Source of the DNA: Ignelater luminosus
Lineage: Eukaryota; Arthropoda; Insecta; Coleoptera; Elateridae
Length of the DNA: 64,000 nt
Direction of reading: 5' to 3'
NCBI GenBank assembly: GCA_011009095.1
Contig: VTPC01002388.1
Location: forward strand, 1 to 64,000
Both the position numbers and the translations under genes were made by a program. Below, piece by piece: positions 1-12,445 of this stretch (its first letter is position 1; each line of letters opens with the position of its first letter). The notes beneath the pieces are model-generated. The model had not been told where the DNA came from. It was given only the letters and a program-made list of their open reading frames with translations, and did not search any database.

Positions 1-2060
1 ATCAACGCTAACCTACCTACTATCAATTCCTTTTTCGATATCTTGTGTGTAACAATTCGTCTCAATTGTAATAAGTGTATTTAATGAGTCTTTCAGTGCG
101 TGCCTTAGAGGCCTCCACGGGCCGGATTTTCTAGACGGACCTTTTTGCGGCTCGGACCGAAGTTTAAAAACCTATCGGGCTTTTCGATCCTATGTCCGGT
201 CAATCGGGCCGTTCGGTTGAGCCGTTGCAGCCTGTCGGGCCACACGGGTCTGCGGATTGGCTCTCTCAGGCCTGTTGGATGTTTCAAACCTGTTAGACCG
301 TACGGGTCTGTCGAACCCTTCGGGCCCGTCGGTCCTTTTGTACCTCTTGGCCCTTCGGGCTTCTCGGGTCTGTCGGGCCGTTCTGGCCTGTCTGACTGTT
401 CTGGCCTATCGGACCGTTCAGGCCTTTTGTACTTCTCGACCCTTAGGGCTACTCTGACGGACCATTCGGGCCTGTCTCATTCACCAACGCTAGCCTACCT
501 ACTATCAATTCCTTTTTCGACATCTTATGTGCAACAATTCTGACAATTCGTCTCAACTGTAATAAGAGCATTAAATGAGTTTTTCACTATGTAACTTAGA
601 AGCCTGCACTGGCCGGGTTTCCAAGTCGCTCCTTTCCGCGACTCAGACCAAAGTTTAAAAACCTATGGGGCTTTTCAATCCTATGTCCGATTAATCGGGC
701 CGTTCTATTGAGCCGTTGGCGTTGGATCTTGTCGAGTCATACGGGTTTGGGCGGCCGTTCGGACCTCTTGAACCTTTTCGACTTTTCGGCCCTTCAGGCC
801 TTTCAGATCTGTAGGGCCGTGCGGGCCTATTGAACCTTTTGAACTTCTCGGCCCTTCGGGCTTTCCGGCTGTTCGGATCTCTCGGGCCTGTCGGACGTCT
901 TGAGCCTGTCGAGCCATATTAGTCTGTCGTGCCGTTCGGGCCCGTCGGTCCTTATGTACTTTTTGGCCTTTCAGGCTTCTCCAGTTTGTCGGCCGTTCAG
1001 ACCTTTCCGACCTGTTCTGGCCTCGAACGTTCAGGCATTTTGTGCTCTTAGCCTCAAGGGTGCTTTCAGATGAGCGGTTTTTTACCGCGTGGCACTAAAT
1101 TTGTGGCGGCAGATCTTAAAAAGTGTTCGCAGGAGCGGATTGTTTTCATTTGTTTTGATGTAGTTATCAATTTTCTGTACAAACTCCATCCCGCGAAATC
1201 ATCACACGGTTGTCTACCAGTAAAGTTTGTACGGAAAATTGATAACTAACACCAAAACAACCAAAAATAATTAATTATGTAAACACGTTTTAAGATCTGC
1301 CACCGTAAATGTAGTGCTGCGCGGTAAAAAGCCGCTCGTCTGAAAGCACCCTTAGGGCCACTCTGTCGAGCCATTCGGGCCTTTCGGGTTTGTCCCATTC
1401 ACTAACTCTAGCCTATCTACAACCAATTCTTTTTTCAATATCTTATGTGCAACAATTCTTACAATTCGTCTCAACTGTAATGAATGCATTAAATGAGTCT
1501 TTCAGTGCGTGCCTTAAAGGCCTGCACGGGTCGGGTTTTCTAGTAGACCGACGTTTAAAAATCTATCTGGGTTTTCGGTCCTAGGTCCGGCCAATTGGGC
1601 CGTAGGGCTTGTCTGGCCTGTCGAACAGTTGGAGCCTGTCGGGCCATACGGGTTTGGCGGGTCGTCCGGACCGGTTGAACCTTTTGACTTTCTCGCTCCT
1701 TCGGGTCGTTCTGACCTATCCAACCTTTTAAAGCTTTCGGTCCTTCGGATTTTTTCGCTGTTCGGATCTCTCAGGCCTGTCGGATATCTCGAGCCTGTCG
1801 GGCCATACGGGTCTGTCGAACAGTTCAGACTTGTCGGTCCTTTTGTACTTCTTGGCTCTTCAGGCTTCTCGGGTCTGTCGAACCGTTCTGCCATGTCGGA
1901 CCGGTTGAGCCTTTTTACTTCTCGACCTTAGGGTTACTCTGTGAGGCCATTCGGCTCTCTCGGGCCTGTTGACCCGATCAAGAAGCTGCCTGGTTTTTCT
2001 CGGGCCGCGTTAAGTTTGTCGCAGTCAGGCCGGGCCTGGGAGTTTCCAGCCGTTCAGGGC
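1..2060. repeat. Nested repeat: 9-bp GC-rich minisatellite in ~0.5-kb units
   Basis: Three diverged copies of a larger unit start near 5, 485 and 1401, each opening with the words CTACCTACTATCAATTCC and CAACAATTCGTCTCAA (or close variants) followed by ATTAAATGAG. After the shared leader each copy carries a long run of degenerate 9-bp words such as GGCCTGTCG, GGCCGTTCG and GGTCTGTCG; the register is clearest at 350-430. The run is GC-rich, in sharp contrast to the AT-rich flank. The second unit is lengthened by a MITE at 1057-1352. Because 9 is a multiple of 3, the block stays open in some frames (145-543, 1629-1931) and reads as Gly/Pro/Ser-rich tripeptides. I regard those frames as by-products of the repeat. 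The array is cut by the window start. Confidence 0.85.
1057..1352. mobile_element. MITE with ~65-bp terminal inverted repeats
   Basis: The ends are inverted copies: the left begins AGGGTGCTTTCAGATGAGCG and the right, on the other strand, begins AGGGTGCTTTCAGACGAGCG. Similarity continues for about 65 bp through the words TTTTTACCGCG and GGCAGATCTTAAAA. A second internal inverted pair (GTTATCAATTTTC near 1164 and GAAAATTGATAAC near 1234) makes almost the whole element palindromic. There is no coding capacity. It sits inside the second unit of the 1-2060 repeat; the other units lack it, so it inserted after the array expanded. Target duplication is unclear: TCA on the left and TTA on the right could be a decayed 3-bp TWA site as in PIF/Harbinger, but the superfamily is not established. 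Confidence 0.82.
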
Positions 2061-5000
2061 TCTAGCGTACTTAGCTGCTTTAACGATTGGTTAGTTATCT
2101 TGTGTGGATATAATTTTTCCAAGATTTGTTTTCAGTCACGACTAATTAATTGTATATAGAAAAGCAAATAATAAAAGTTAATTTGGGCGGGAAATCGGAC
2201 GGAAGTTACAATTTCAAAATGACTTCTCCTGGTCTGGTACGAAGAGTAGTAACTGTAAACTGTTAAAAAAAAAGACACGCAGGCTACTTATCTCGTAGAA
2301 TATTGCCAAAAGAGATTAGTAGGTTGGAGTTGTTATAAATAGGCGAAACATAACGAGAAGTAAATTTAGTTGTAATTTAGATGTCCGGCACAATTCAAGC
2401 GGTCTCTAGACGGTACTTCTAAAAACAACAACGATACTATATGTTGTAATCGATCGCAACCAATAGAAGAAAATCAAACGTACTAACCAAATTTAGATAT
2501 CCATTGTCGGAGACAATTTTCTTTAATGTCTTCCTCTGGGAGCTAACCTTATTCTAAGATAAAAGCTTCATCCTCTGTCACCTGTTTGCGCACGTTACGA
2601 AGACTTTGTCATGAATTTTGTGAATTCCAGACTAAGTTTTCGTACAATGAGCGTAGCGCCATGGATTTTTCTACGTTTCGAATGGCATGACGTAATTTGT
2701 AACTTCGAACTAATAATTTGTTGATTATTTAGTGCCTACGAGGGTTTAGAGTAGATTTCCAACGTTTTCCCCACAACTTAATGCGTTTTCCTTCTTCTCC
2801 AGAATTCTTTTAATAATATTATGAAAACCCAGATCAGTAAGTCCCTAATTAATAGAATAAGGTGCATTTTAAGAATGTCGAGTAAAATCAGAAAAATGAT
2901 AATTTGCCCAATTAATATAATCTTAATTCTGTATCCTAGAAATTCTATTAAAAGATTAAGAATTGTTTTCATAACTAAATTATTTTAACTCTAAAGCAAC
3001 TAATGAAACAATTAAAAGCAAATAATTCTTCCAGCCACATTTTATCCGTGCTACTAACTACTACTATCGTTTTTAATTGTAAAAATTAATAAAACCAAAA
3101 TAAAAATCACCGAGTGCATAAATTCGGAAAATGCATACAAATACGTTTAGATATGTATTAAATTACCCTTCTATTACAATACTATACAAATAAATTGTAT
3201 TTATATAACACCCGTTTATGGGTTACTGGGCAAATTTGGCAGAAATCCAAAATAATTACTGGCATCGGGGTTAGAGTTCGATCATTGGCAATACGCCAAG
3301 TTATACAATTAAAATTTTACAACGAAATGTATTGACTTATAAAAATATTATATATCTACTACCACTGAAGGGGAAAGAATTTTTTTCCCTTTTTTAATAT
3401 TTATTGCATTTTTATGCTTAATTAAAAATGAATTTTTCTTTTTTTCTCTCCTAATTTATGGCATACAAAACCGGGAAAAATTAGAAAGCTCGCGATAAAT
3501 GAATAAAATTATTATACTTACATACTTAACTGAAATCTAGTTAACTATGTCTCATTTATATTTTTTTTAATCAAACATAAATGTAGATAATCCTGTCGGA
3601 AAATGATTTCCTTTTAAATATTCAAGGTAGAATTTTGTCTTCGAATGTACATTTTAAACGTATCCATGTTACTTTCTCTAACATAATGTATGGTAGGGGA
3701 TAAAAGTTGTCAAAACGTTTTGAATCAACGTTAATAAATGGATTTTGTGATGACCACCATGCGGTTTTTGCACAATTCGCACGTGCGTTACTGAATTTTC
3801 GTAAAGACCTCTTTTGTTTCTAGGCCTTTTAGCAGTTTTCGCTTGTAGTAGCTTTTGTTTATGGAAAGTTTTGCTTTGAAACTTTTCGAGTTTTAACAAA
3901 CAACATAAATCATCTCATTTGTTTATTATTCGTATTTTTTACGGTTCTATCCGGATTTAGGTAAATATGAGAATAATAACAAAAACAGTAAAGACAAAAA
4001 GTAAAACTAAAATGGGAAAATTTTGAATATTTAATAATGGAAGTGTATAGGAGAAAGACAACAATAGTAATAAACTTAATTAAAAGTTTCCATAATAAAT
4101 TAGGAAAATTTCGTTAAGAATATCAAAATGACTGTAGTCTTGTTTCTTGCTTAGTTGGAAAGTCGTTTAATTCATATACAACATACATACGTGCAAAAAA
4201 CAAATGCAATGATATATAAATTAAACATTCATGTATTGTATTAAAATGATCTCATTTTATAGTGATTGTATCAACTCACGGCTGTATCTTATAAGCACTG
4301 AGCACGTAAATAAATAACTGAGAATCCTTCAGATCATCATGACAGCCTCGAATGTTAACTCTCTAACTTCATTTAGATACCGCCTAAGAACTTTAAAGCA
4401 ACTAACGATACGTAGACATGACATTTTGGTGGAAGCGCAAGACGTCAACCTCTCCCAAGTCAAAACCAGATCAAGATACAAAGAGGCAGGAATTATCATA
4501 TTTCTGTTTTCAGTCATCGCCGATTAAAAAAGGACTTCCACCGTCTTGAATTATTTGTACAAGATGAAACTTTCTCAAAACATATAGCAACATCTAACAA
4601 AAATATAAGATAAGGCTTACAGCGACTTGTAGAATTTGTTTATTTAGGGTCGTTTTCTAAGATGGTTTGCTTGCCACGGCCTTCAGGAACTGTTGTTTAA
4701 CGTTAAAACGAAAAACACGAACTACGCACTACAGTTTCGCAATTACAAAGAATTATAAAAATTATTATATTCTGCTTCATACTCACGACTTATTGAAAAG
4801 GAATATTTTTATTGACTTTTCTAGAAGGCGAACTTAAACCGACTCGACTTACCTGGAAAGAAAGAAAAAATAAAATTAATAAACAAAACAAATTTCTACT
4901 TACAAATTAGCAAATACTATTATGTATTAAAGAGGACAAGTTGGACTTGTTTCAATTTTCTAACATCTGATAGAAAATGGTAATTAATTAGTATCACACA

Positions 5001-5829
5001 GAACAGAAAGGGCCCAATGTGAGATACTAATAAGTTTTTATTTCTTGTGAATTACACAACCGCAGTGTACATCAGCAATATTGCTACTAACAAAAAACAC
5101 CTGCAACTTACTCTGTCAGATTGAATTGACAACAATTGAATCTAAAGACTTTAACTAGAGATTTTAATTTCAGTTCATGAAGATTTTGTATCATTGTATT
5201 GTTTCAAATTTTCGACAACTTATACAAGGGTCCTATTGTTTATGATTTCATAGGCTTGTAAAAATCCAATAAGCACATTTGACCCTGCAAGCTTTGAAAA
5301 CAACTCTTTTGTTCTAATGAATTCTAAAGCTGCCGAAGTAATAGTTTTCGGCCTCTGATTTTGATTTCTTGTATTTGCTGGTACAAGCTTGGTCTATCAT
5401 TGCGTCAGGTGATGCCAGAGACTGATGACTTTCAACTTGAACTAAACCAGATCTTTGACAGTTGCACTAAATTCAATGTAACTGTACCGTCTAGAAGTTT
5501 TTGGCAATAGATCAAACCTTCAGGTCTCTAGTTTAACGTTACCAGACAATTCTTGCTTCTTTTCCTAGGTTAAAGTTTTAGTTGGGTCTTAAAACTCACT
5601 TTTGACCAATTTGTAATGAACACTTTCTAAAAGAAATGAGCTCCAAGCATTCGGAAAAACGTAATGAACAAGTTGAAATATGTTGAAGACAAAATCTAAG
5701 ATCTCCACAGACTTTGAAGCTGAATTGATCCTGGACGTCGCTAGAAGATCCAGACATTTTTAAATATTGTCACCGAAGGTGGCAACAGCAAGGAAGATAA
5801 ATTCCAATGGTTATCTCTGCATGCAATTT
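2061..5829. other. AT-rich DNA without recognisable genes
   Basis: Strongly AT-rich sequence with frequent poly-A and poly-T runs. The open frames here (for example on the minus strand near 2778-2972 and 3678-3899) are short, low-complexity and unlike any family I know. No terminal inverted repeats or tandem arrays were seen by eye. From about 5400 onward, words resembling the following satellite start to appear. Confidence 0.5.
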
Positions 5830-8800
5830 TAATAGAGACCATAAAGCCTGATCCTGATCAGGATAGTTTTTGACAGTTTAATCTTGGACTATAAAATGAC
5901 TTTTCATAAAAAGTTTCTTAACAATACCAACAAAGACAGGATCGGTGAGGAAAGTAACGACCGATAGTTACCGTTGTAGGCAAAGAAACACGAATTCTAA
6001 CCCTGAGCATAGAATGTTTTTACTAAGATCTCTGACCGTCTAACTCTTGGTGTTTGGTGTTCCTATGAATGGATTTTCCTAAAAAGATTTTGGCCAGTCT
6101 GACCCTGACTCCGGTATTTGACGGTCTAACTCTAATCACAGTTTAGTGTTCCTAAGAATGGCTTTCCTAAGAAGGTTTTATACAGTCGTTCTGATCGGAG
6201 AATTGCTTTTCCTAAATAAATTTTGCACAGCCTAAGCTTGACCAAGCATATCTCTTCTTCAGGAGGTCTTCGATGATACGACTCTAACTATAGTTTGGTG
6301 TTCCTAAGATGGCAGTCGCCGTGATCGGAGAATGACTTTTCCTAAAAAACCTTTTGCCAGTCTAACCCTGACCAAGAAATGTCTTTTCCTCAGAAGATCT
6401 TTGATGGTGTGAATCTAACTCAGCTTGGTGTTCCTAAGACGGTTCTAGACAGTCGCTCTGATCGGAAAATGGTTTTTCCTAAAAAAACTTTCCCAGCCTA
6501 ACCCTGACTAAGAATGTCTTTTTCTCAAAAGGTCTTTGACGGTCTGATTCTGACCATAGTTTAGTTTTAGAAAGCCGCTCTTATCAGAAAATGTCTTTTC
6601 TTAAGTAAATTTTTGGCAGCCTAATCCTGACCAAGAATCTCTTTTCCTTATAAGGTCTTTGACAGTGTGACTCTAATTATACGTTGATGTTTCTAAGACG
6701 GTTTTAGACAGTCGCCTTGATCGAAAAATGGTCTTTCCTAAAAAAATGTTAGCCAATCTGGTCCTGACCACGAATGTCTTTTTCTCGGAAGACTTTTGAC
6801 AGTCTGACTCTGACTATAGTTTGGAGTTACTAAGGTGGTTATTAACAATGAGACTCGTCACAAAATGGCTCTTCCCTGATCGTAAAATAGCTTTTCCTAG
6901 AAGACTTTTGCCAGTTTGACCCTGACCACAAAATGTCTTTTAATAAAACAAATTCTTGAAAATCTGACTCTACACATACTTTGATGTTGCTGAAAAGGTT
7001 TTTAACTGTAAAACTCACCATATAGTAGATTTTCCTAAAAAGATTTTAGACAGGCACTCTGATCGTAAAATGACTTCCCCTAGGAAGGTTTTTTGACAGC
7101 AATGTTTGATGTTGCTAAAAAAGATTTTTAACTGTGAAACTCATCCTAAAATGGCTTTTGCTGAAACAGTTCTAGTCAGTCACCCTGATCGTACAATGGC
7201 TTTTCCTGAGGAGGTTGTTCACGATCAGATCTTAGATCATAGAATAACTTTTCCTAAAAAAACTTTTGAGAGTCGCTTTGATCGTAGAATGGCATTTCCT
7301 AAAATTGATGCTCTGAACTTAAAAGTAGAAAATGACTTTTCCTAAGAAGGTTATTGACAGTACGACCTTTGACGTTAAATCGCTTTTCCTAAAAAGGTTT
7401 CTAACAGCCTGGCTGTGATCGTAAAATGGCTTTTCCTCAGAAGGTTTGTCACAATTGGACCTTGATCACAGAAAAACTTTTCCCAAAAAGAGTTTAGACA
7501 GTCAACGTCATCGTATAATGGCTTCTTCTAAGAAGGTTCTTGACAGCCTAAACTTAGAAGTAGAAAATCACGTTTCCTAATAAGGTTTTTGACAGTACTG
7601 ATCGTAGAATAACTATTCCTAAATTTTAGTAAAAACGCTTTGAAAGGTCTGGTCGTAACCATCAAACGGCTAAAAACACTATTAACAGTCTGATTCTGAT
7701 GATAAAAAAAACCTTCCTAGAAGGTTTCTGGCATTCTGACCCCAACCATGCTTGGTGAGGTTAAGAAGAATTTTGATTATTCGTAGAATAAATCTTCCTG
7801 GGCGGAATACTGTCAGCAATCGTAATTGGCTTTTCCTAACAAGGTTTTTGACGGTCTGATTCTGACCATTTTTTGGTGTTGCTAAGAAGGTTTTAACTGT
7901 AAATGCTTTTCTTAAAAAGCTTTAAATGACTTTTTTTGAGAAGGTTTTTCACGCTCAGAGCTGAATCATAGAATGCCTTTTCCTAGAAAGATTTTAGACA
8001 GTCCTCTTTTAGCAACAGAATTGCTTTTGCCGAAAAAAGGTTTCAGTAAGAAGATTTTTATATATCTAGCCTTAACCATCAAATGGCTTAAAAGGTTCTT
8101 GACAGTCTCATTATGACGATATAATGGGTTTTTCTAAGAAAAAAAAACTGTGTCCCTGTTCATGAAATGGTTCTTCCTGGGCAGGATGATTATCCTATCG
8201 TAAAATGGCTTTTTTACAGTTAGAGCTTGATCATAAAAATTAGTTCTTCTAAGAAGGCTTTTTACAGCCTGATTCTGAACATAGAATGGATTTTCCTAAG
8301 AAGAGCTTTTACACTGTGTATCAATGGCTTTTCATAACAAAGTTTTCAATAATCAAGCTTTGATCATAAAATGACCTTTTCTAAAAATATTGTAGACAGT
8401 CTCGTCTTCACCACTGTCCATAAAATGGGTTTTAGTAAGACGGTTTTTAAAAAGTCTGATCATAACCATCAAATTGCTAAGAAAGTTTGTGACATTCTGA
8501 TCCTGACAATAGAATAGATTTTCTTTCGTCTTTTAACAGTTTGACCTCGAGCAAGACAAATCTTGACTGTGCCCCTGTTGACAGAATAGCTCTTCCTGAG
8601 CATGTTCACATTCAGACCTTGATCATAGAATGACTTTTTCGAAACGAATTTTAGACAGGTCCCTTTTAACCGCAGAATGGTTTTTACTGAACAGATTTTT
8701 GATAGTCTGGACCCTGTCTATAGAAGAGATTTTAGTAATCAAATAGATAAAAAGGTTCTTGACGGTCTGATGCTGACGATAGGATAAATTTTCTTGAGAA

Positions 8801-10915
8801 AGTCTTTAAACAGTTTGATACCGAGCAAGTTTGCAGTAGCTGAGATAAATTTTGGCTGTGCCTCTATTGATAGAATAAGTCTTCTTGAGCAGGAGAGTGG
8901 CCGTAATCGTAGAATGCCTTGTCCTAACAAGGTTTTTGACCGCCTGACCCTGACTATAAAATGACTTTATCTGAGGTCTTTTACGCTCATAAAATGACTT
9001 TTCCTAAAAAGATTTTAGACAGTCCCCTTTTAACCACAGAATAGTTTTTATTGAAAATATTTTTAATTTTCTAACCCTGCCCATAAAATGCATTTTAGTA
9101 ACAGAGTTTTTAAAGGTCTGTACCTAATCGTTAAATAGCTAAAAAGGTTCTTGACAGTCTGATCCTAACAATAGAATGAATTTTCTTAAAAAAATCTTTG
9201 ACAGTTTAACCCCACTATGTTTGTTGTGGCTAAGAAAACCTTTGATGGTGCCCCTGTTCACAGAATGGCTCTTCCTGAGCAGAATGATGACCGCAATTGT
9301 AGTGGCTCTTTTACAGTTAGACCTTGATCGTAAACTGGCTTCGCCTAAGAAGGTTTTTGAGAGTCTGATCCCGACCATAACATGGATTTTCTTAAAAAGG
9401 CCTTTTTACACTCTGACTCTGATTACAGAATGGATTTTCCTAACAAAGTTTTCAACAAGCAGACTTTGATCATAAAATAATTTTTTCTAAAGAGATTGTA
9501 GACAGCCTCGCATTCACAATTGTCCATAGAATGGGTTTTAGTAAAAAGGTTCTTAAGAATCTGATCCTAACCATCAAATAGAAAAGGTTTTTGATAGTCT
9601 AATCCTGACGATAGAATGAATTTTCTTAAGAAAATCTTTCACAGTCTGACCCCACTATGTTTGTTGTAGCTAAGAAAACCTTTGATGGTGCCCCTGTTCA
9701 TAGAATGGCTCTTCCTGAGTAGAATGATGACCGCAATCGTAGTGGCTCTTTTACAGTTAGACCTTAATCGTAAACTGGTTTTCCCTAAGAAGGTTCTTGA
9801 GAGTCTGATCCCGACCATAACATGGATTTTCCTAAGAAGGCCTTTTTACACTCTGACTCTGATTACAGATTGACTTTTCCTAACGGTTTTCAACAAGCAG
9901 ACCTTGATCATAAAATTTTTTCTAAAGAGATTGTAGACAATCTCGTATTGACCACTGTCCACAGAATGGGTTCTAGTAAGAAGGTTCTTAAGAGTCTGGT
10001 CCTAACTATCAAATAGAAAGATAGTCTAATCCTGACGATGGTATGGATTTTCTTAAGAAAGTCTTTGACAGTCTGACCCGACCATATTTGCTATGGCTAA
10101 GAAGAGTTTTGACTATGCCCCTGTTCACAGAATGACGCTTCCTGTTGCAGGATGGTGACCGTAAAATGACTTTTTTACAGTTATACCTTGATTGTAAAAT
10201 GGCTTCCCCTAAGAAGGCTTTTGAGAACCTGATCCTGACCGTAGTTTGAAATTTCCTAAGAAGGCCTTCTACATTGACTCTGATCACAGAATGGCTTTTT
10301 ATCACAAAGTTTTTAACAATCAGACCTTGATCATAAAATGACTTTTTAATAAGATTGTAGACAGTCGAGTCTTCACTACTGTCCATAGAAAGGGTTTTAG
10401 TAAGAAGATTTTTAAGAGTCTGATCCTAACCATAAAACAGATAAAAAGATTCTTGATAGTATGATCCTAACGATAGAATAGATTTTCTTAGCAAGGTCTT
10501 TGACAGTCTGACCACAGCCATGTTTGTTGTGGCTAAGAAGGGTTTCCACTGTGCTCTTGCTCATAAAATGTTTTTTCCTTAGCAGCAATCGTAGAATGGC
10601 TTTTCTTAATAAAGTTCTTGACAGATCGTCAAATGACTTTTCCCAAGAAGCCGGTTTGATCCTAACCATAAGTCTTTTTACACTCTGGTTCTGATCATAG
10701 AATGGCCTTTCCTAACAAAGTTTCCGACCATCACAAGATTACCTTTCCCAAGAAGATTGCAGACAGTCTCCTCTTGATCACTAAATGATTTTTGCTGACA
10801 AGGTCTTAAATAGTGTAATACTGACCATAGAATGCCTTTTAGTTAAAAGATTTTGTCCATAAAATACTTTTCTAAGAAGGCTTTTTACAATCTGACGCTG
10901 AAAAGCAACTGACAA
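5830..10915. repeat. ~46-bp satellite array, block 1, with ~390-440-bp higher-order repeat
   Basis: About 5 kb made of a diverged tandem monomer of roughly 44-50 bp. Its consensus is approximately GACAGTCTGACCCTGACCAT, then AGAATGGCTTTTCCTAAGAA, then GGTTTTT. Successive copies of the GAATGGC anchor near 7148, 7193, 7241 and 7286 are 45-48 bp apart. From about 7.7 kb a higher-order unit of about nine monomers appears. The word CCCACTATGTTTGTTG recurs at 9211 and 9651 (period 440), with diverged equivalents near 8825, 10080 and 10511. The same monomer makes the blocks at 11885-12445, 17900-19670 and 21362-21440. Short open frames such as 7106-7345 are ~15-16-residue peptide repeats produced by the near multiple-of-3 monomer. 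Confidence 0.9.
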
Positions 10916-11570
10916 TATACTCCAAAAATATGCATTAAATATTAAATTATAAAAATGGCTTTTAAATATTTATTTAAAAACATGATAGTCATATCTACTT
11001 TTCATGAAAATTAAATTTATTTTATTAACAGACTAAATACAAATAAACAAACGTATAAATACACAATGAATAACAAATCCAAGTTTACAATACAAATACA
11101 TAGTTGAGGTAATACGGTTAAGAATAATAGTCTATAGTCTTTTAATTATTGAATTAAATACATTTGAAAATTGTGTTATTATTTAATTTTCTTCATTATC
11201 TAAATCGTCAAATGTAAAATTATCCTCCAAAATAATATCTTCTGCACGTTTTTCTACTCCGAAGCACGCTATTACTTTTACTATAATGAGTCATCGGCTC
11301 CGAAATGACGCTTTCCATTCTTTAATGGTATAACTTTTACTCGCAAAGCGCATGCGCAGTCATTTTTAGGCGGCAAACAAACATAGCGCGTACAGCTGCT
11401 ATGTTGCGTCCTTTTCTATCGCACTGGATAGTACGCATAGACTCTCTCTCTCGCACATCTTCCACACGCATAAATCTAAACCCTGGCAACCGGGATTCTT
11501 GAACGGTTTTTCGCAGGCAACCTTATATCATCGTGTTCGCAATCAAATTATCTTTATTTTGATATAAAAT
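10916..11570. other. Insert between satellite blocks with a palindromic GC motif
   Basis: Unrelated AT-rich DNA interrupts the 46-bp satellite. Around 11270-11420 it becomes GC-richer and contains GCGCATGCGCA at 11348-11358. That is the palindromic site type bound by the NRF-1/Ewg family, common in metazoan housekeeping promoters. Near 11390-11418 a short inverted pair (ACATAGC and GCTATGT) surrounds GCGTACAGCT. A minus-strand frame ending at 11183 has an acidic tail (DDLDNEEN) but only about 36 codons. Whether this is a small promoter, a transposon end or chance is undecided. Confidence 0.35.
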
Positions 11571-11884
11571 GTATTACTCAAGTAGATCAGTGAAGGTACT
11601 GCTTTCGATTCACCTGTTTAAACTTGGCAACCCAATAGTTCTGAAGAGAAAACGGTAGGCAACCTAACGTTGGCATATTCTACAGAACTCATACTTTCGA
11701 TTGGCATTTAATTTTTTGCTCAAGCAAGTCGGTGAAGTAATGGAAAAAAAAATTAATTATTGAATTTTTAATTAAACATAGCCTTGAACACATTTCTTTA
11801 GGTAACCCATCACCGACACTTTTTTTAACATATTTTATTTCATAAAAAATACTTTTCATTGCTCAAGCAGATCGGTGAAGGTCA
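11571..11884. repeat. Three diverged copies of a ~145-bp unit
   Basis: The motif CTCAAG, then a short AT stretch, then GATCGGTGAAGG (variants AGATCAGTGAAGG and AAGTCGGTGAAG) recurs near 11578, 11720 and 11862, about 143 bp apart. Between copies the phrases CTTTCGATT and GGCAACC also recur. This looks like a short decayed tandem array that abuts the next 46-bp satellite block. Confidence 0.5.
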
Positions 11885-12445
11885 TTTCAAATACGTATCT
11901 TAGACTAAGATGGTTTTTCCTGAAAAGGCTCTTGACAGAGCCGCCTCAATCCTGGAGTACCTTTCCGTAAAAAATCTTATTCTCGCATTGACCATAGAAT
12001 AGCTTATGATCAGATGATGGATTTTCCTAAGAAGGCTGTTTACAGTCTGATCCTGACCACAGATGGTTTTTCCTGAAAAGGCTCTTGACAGAGCGGCTTT
12101 AATCCTGGAATAGTTTTCCGTAAGAAACTTTAGAGTTGAGTTGAGATTGCTCATAGGAATACCTTTTGTTCAGATGATGGATTTTCCTAAGAAAGCTTTT
12201 TAGTCTGACCCTGGCCATAGAATTCATCTTCCTTAACTGAGTTTCGACAGACTGACCCTGACCTTAGAATGGGGTTCCATAAGAACATTCTTGATAATCT
12301 AACCACAAAATGGTTTTCCTTAAAAGGTTTATTAACACTGTCATCGGAAGAAGAGGGCAAATACTGATGTTGCCGCCGTAGGAGGTTCTGAGACAGACTA
12401 TGGCGTCTGATAGTGACTATTGAATGGCTTTTCCTAAAGTTTTAT
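11885..12445. repeat. ~46-bp satellite, block 2, with 153-bp duplication
   Basis: Same monomer as the 5.8-10.9-kb array. A larger unit is duplicated: TGGTTTTTCCTGAAAAGGCT at 11911 recurs at 12064, both followed by CTTGACAGAG and, further on, CAGATGATGGATTTTCC. The 153-bp period equals about three monomers. The block fades out near 12440. Confidence 0.82.

Noticed and set aside
145..543. Collagen-like 132-codon open frame
   Set aside because: Produced by the 9-bp GC-rich repeat; the opposite strand and other frames are equally open, and the leader sequence is part of the repeat. Kept only as a finding about the repeat.
9139..10669. Open frames of 60-125 codons on both strands
   Set aside because: All lie in the 46-bp satellite and repeat its monomer; none has non-repeat sequence.
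11183..11300. Minus-strand frame with acidic end (DDLDNEEN) like a transposase C-terminus
   Set aside because: Only about 36 codons before an upstream stop, with no catalytic motif or splice support.
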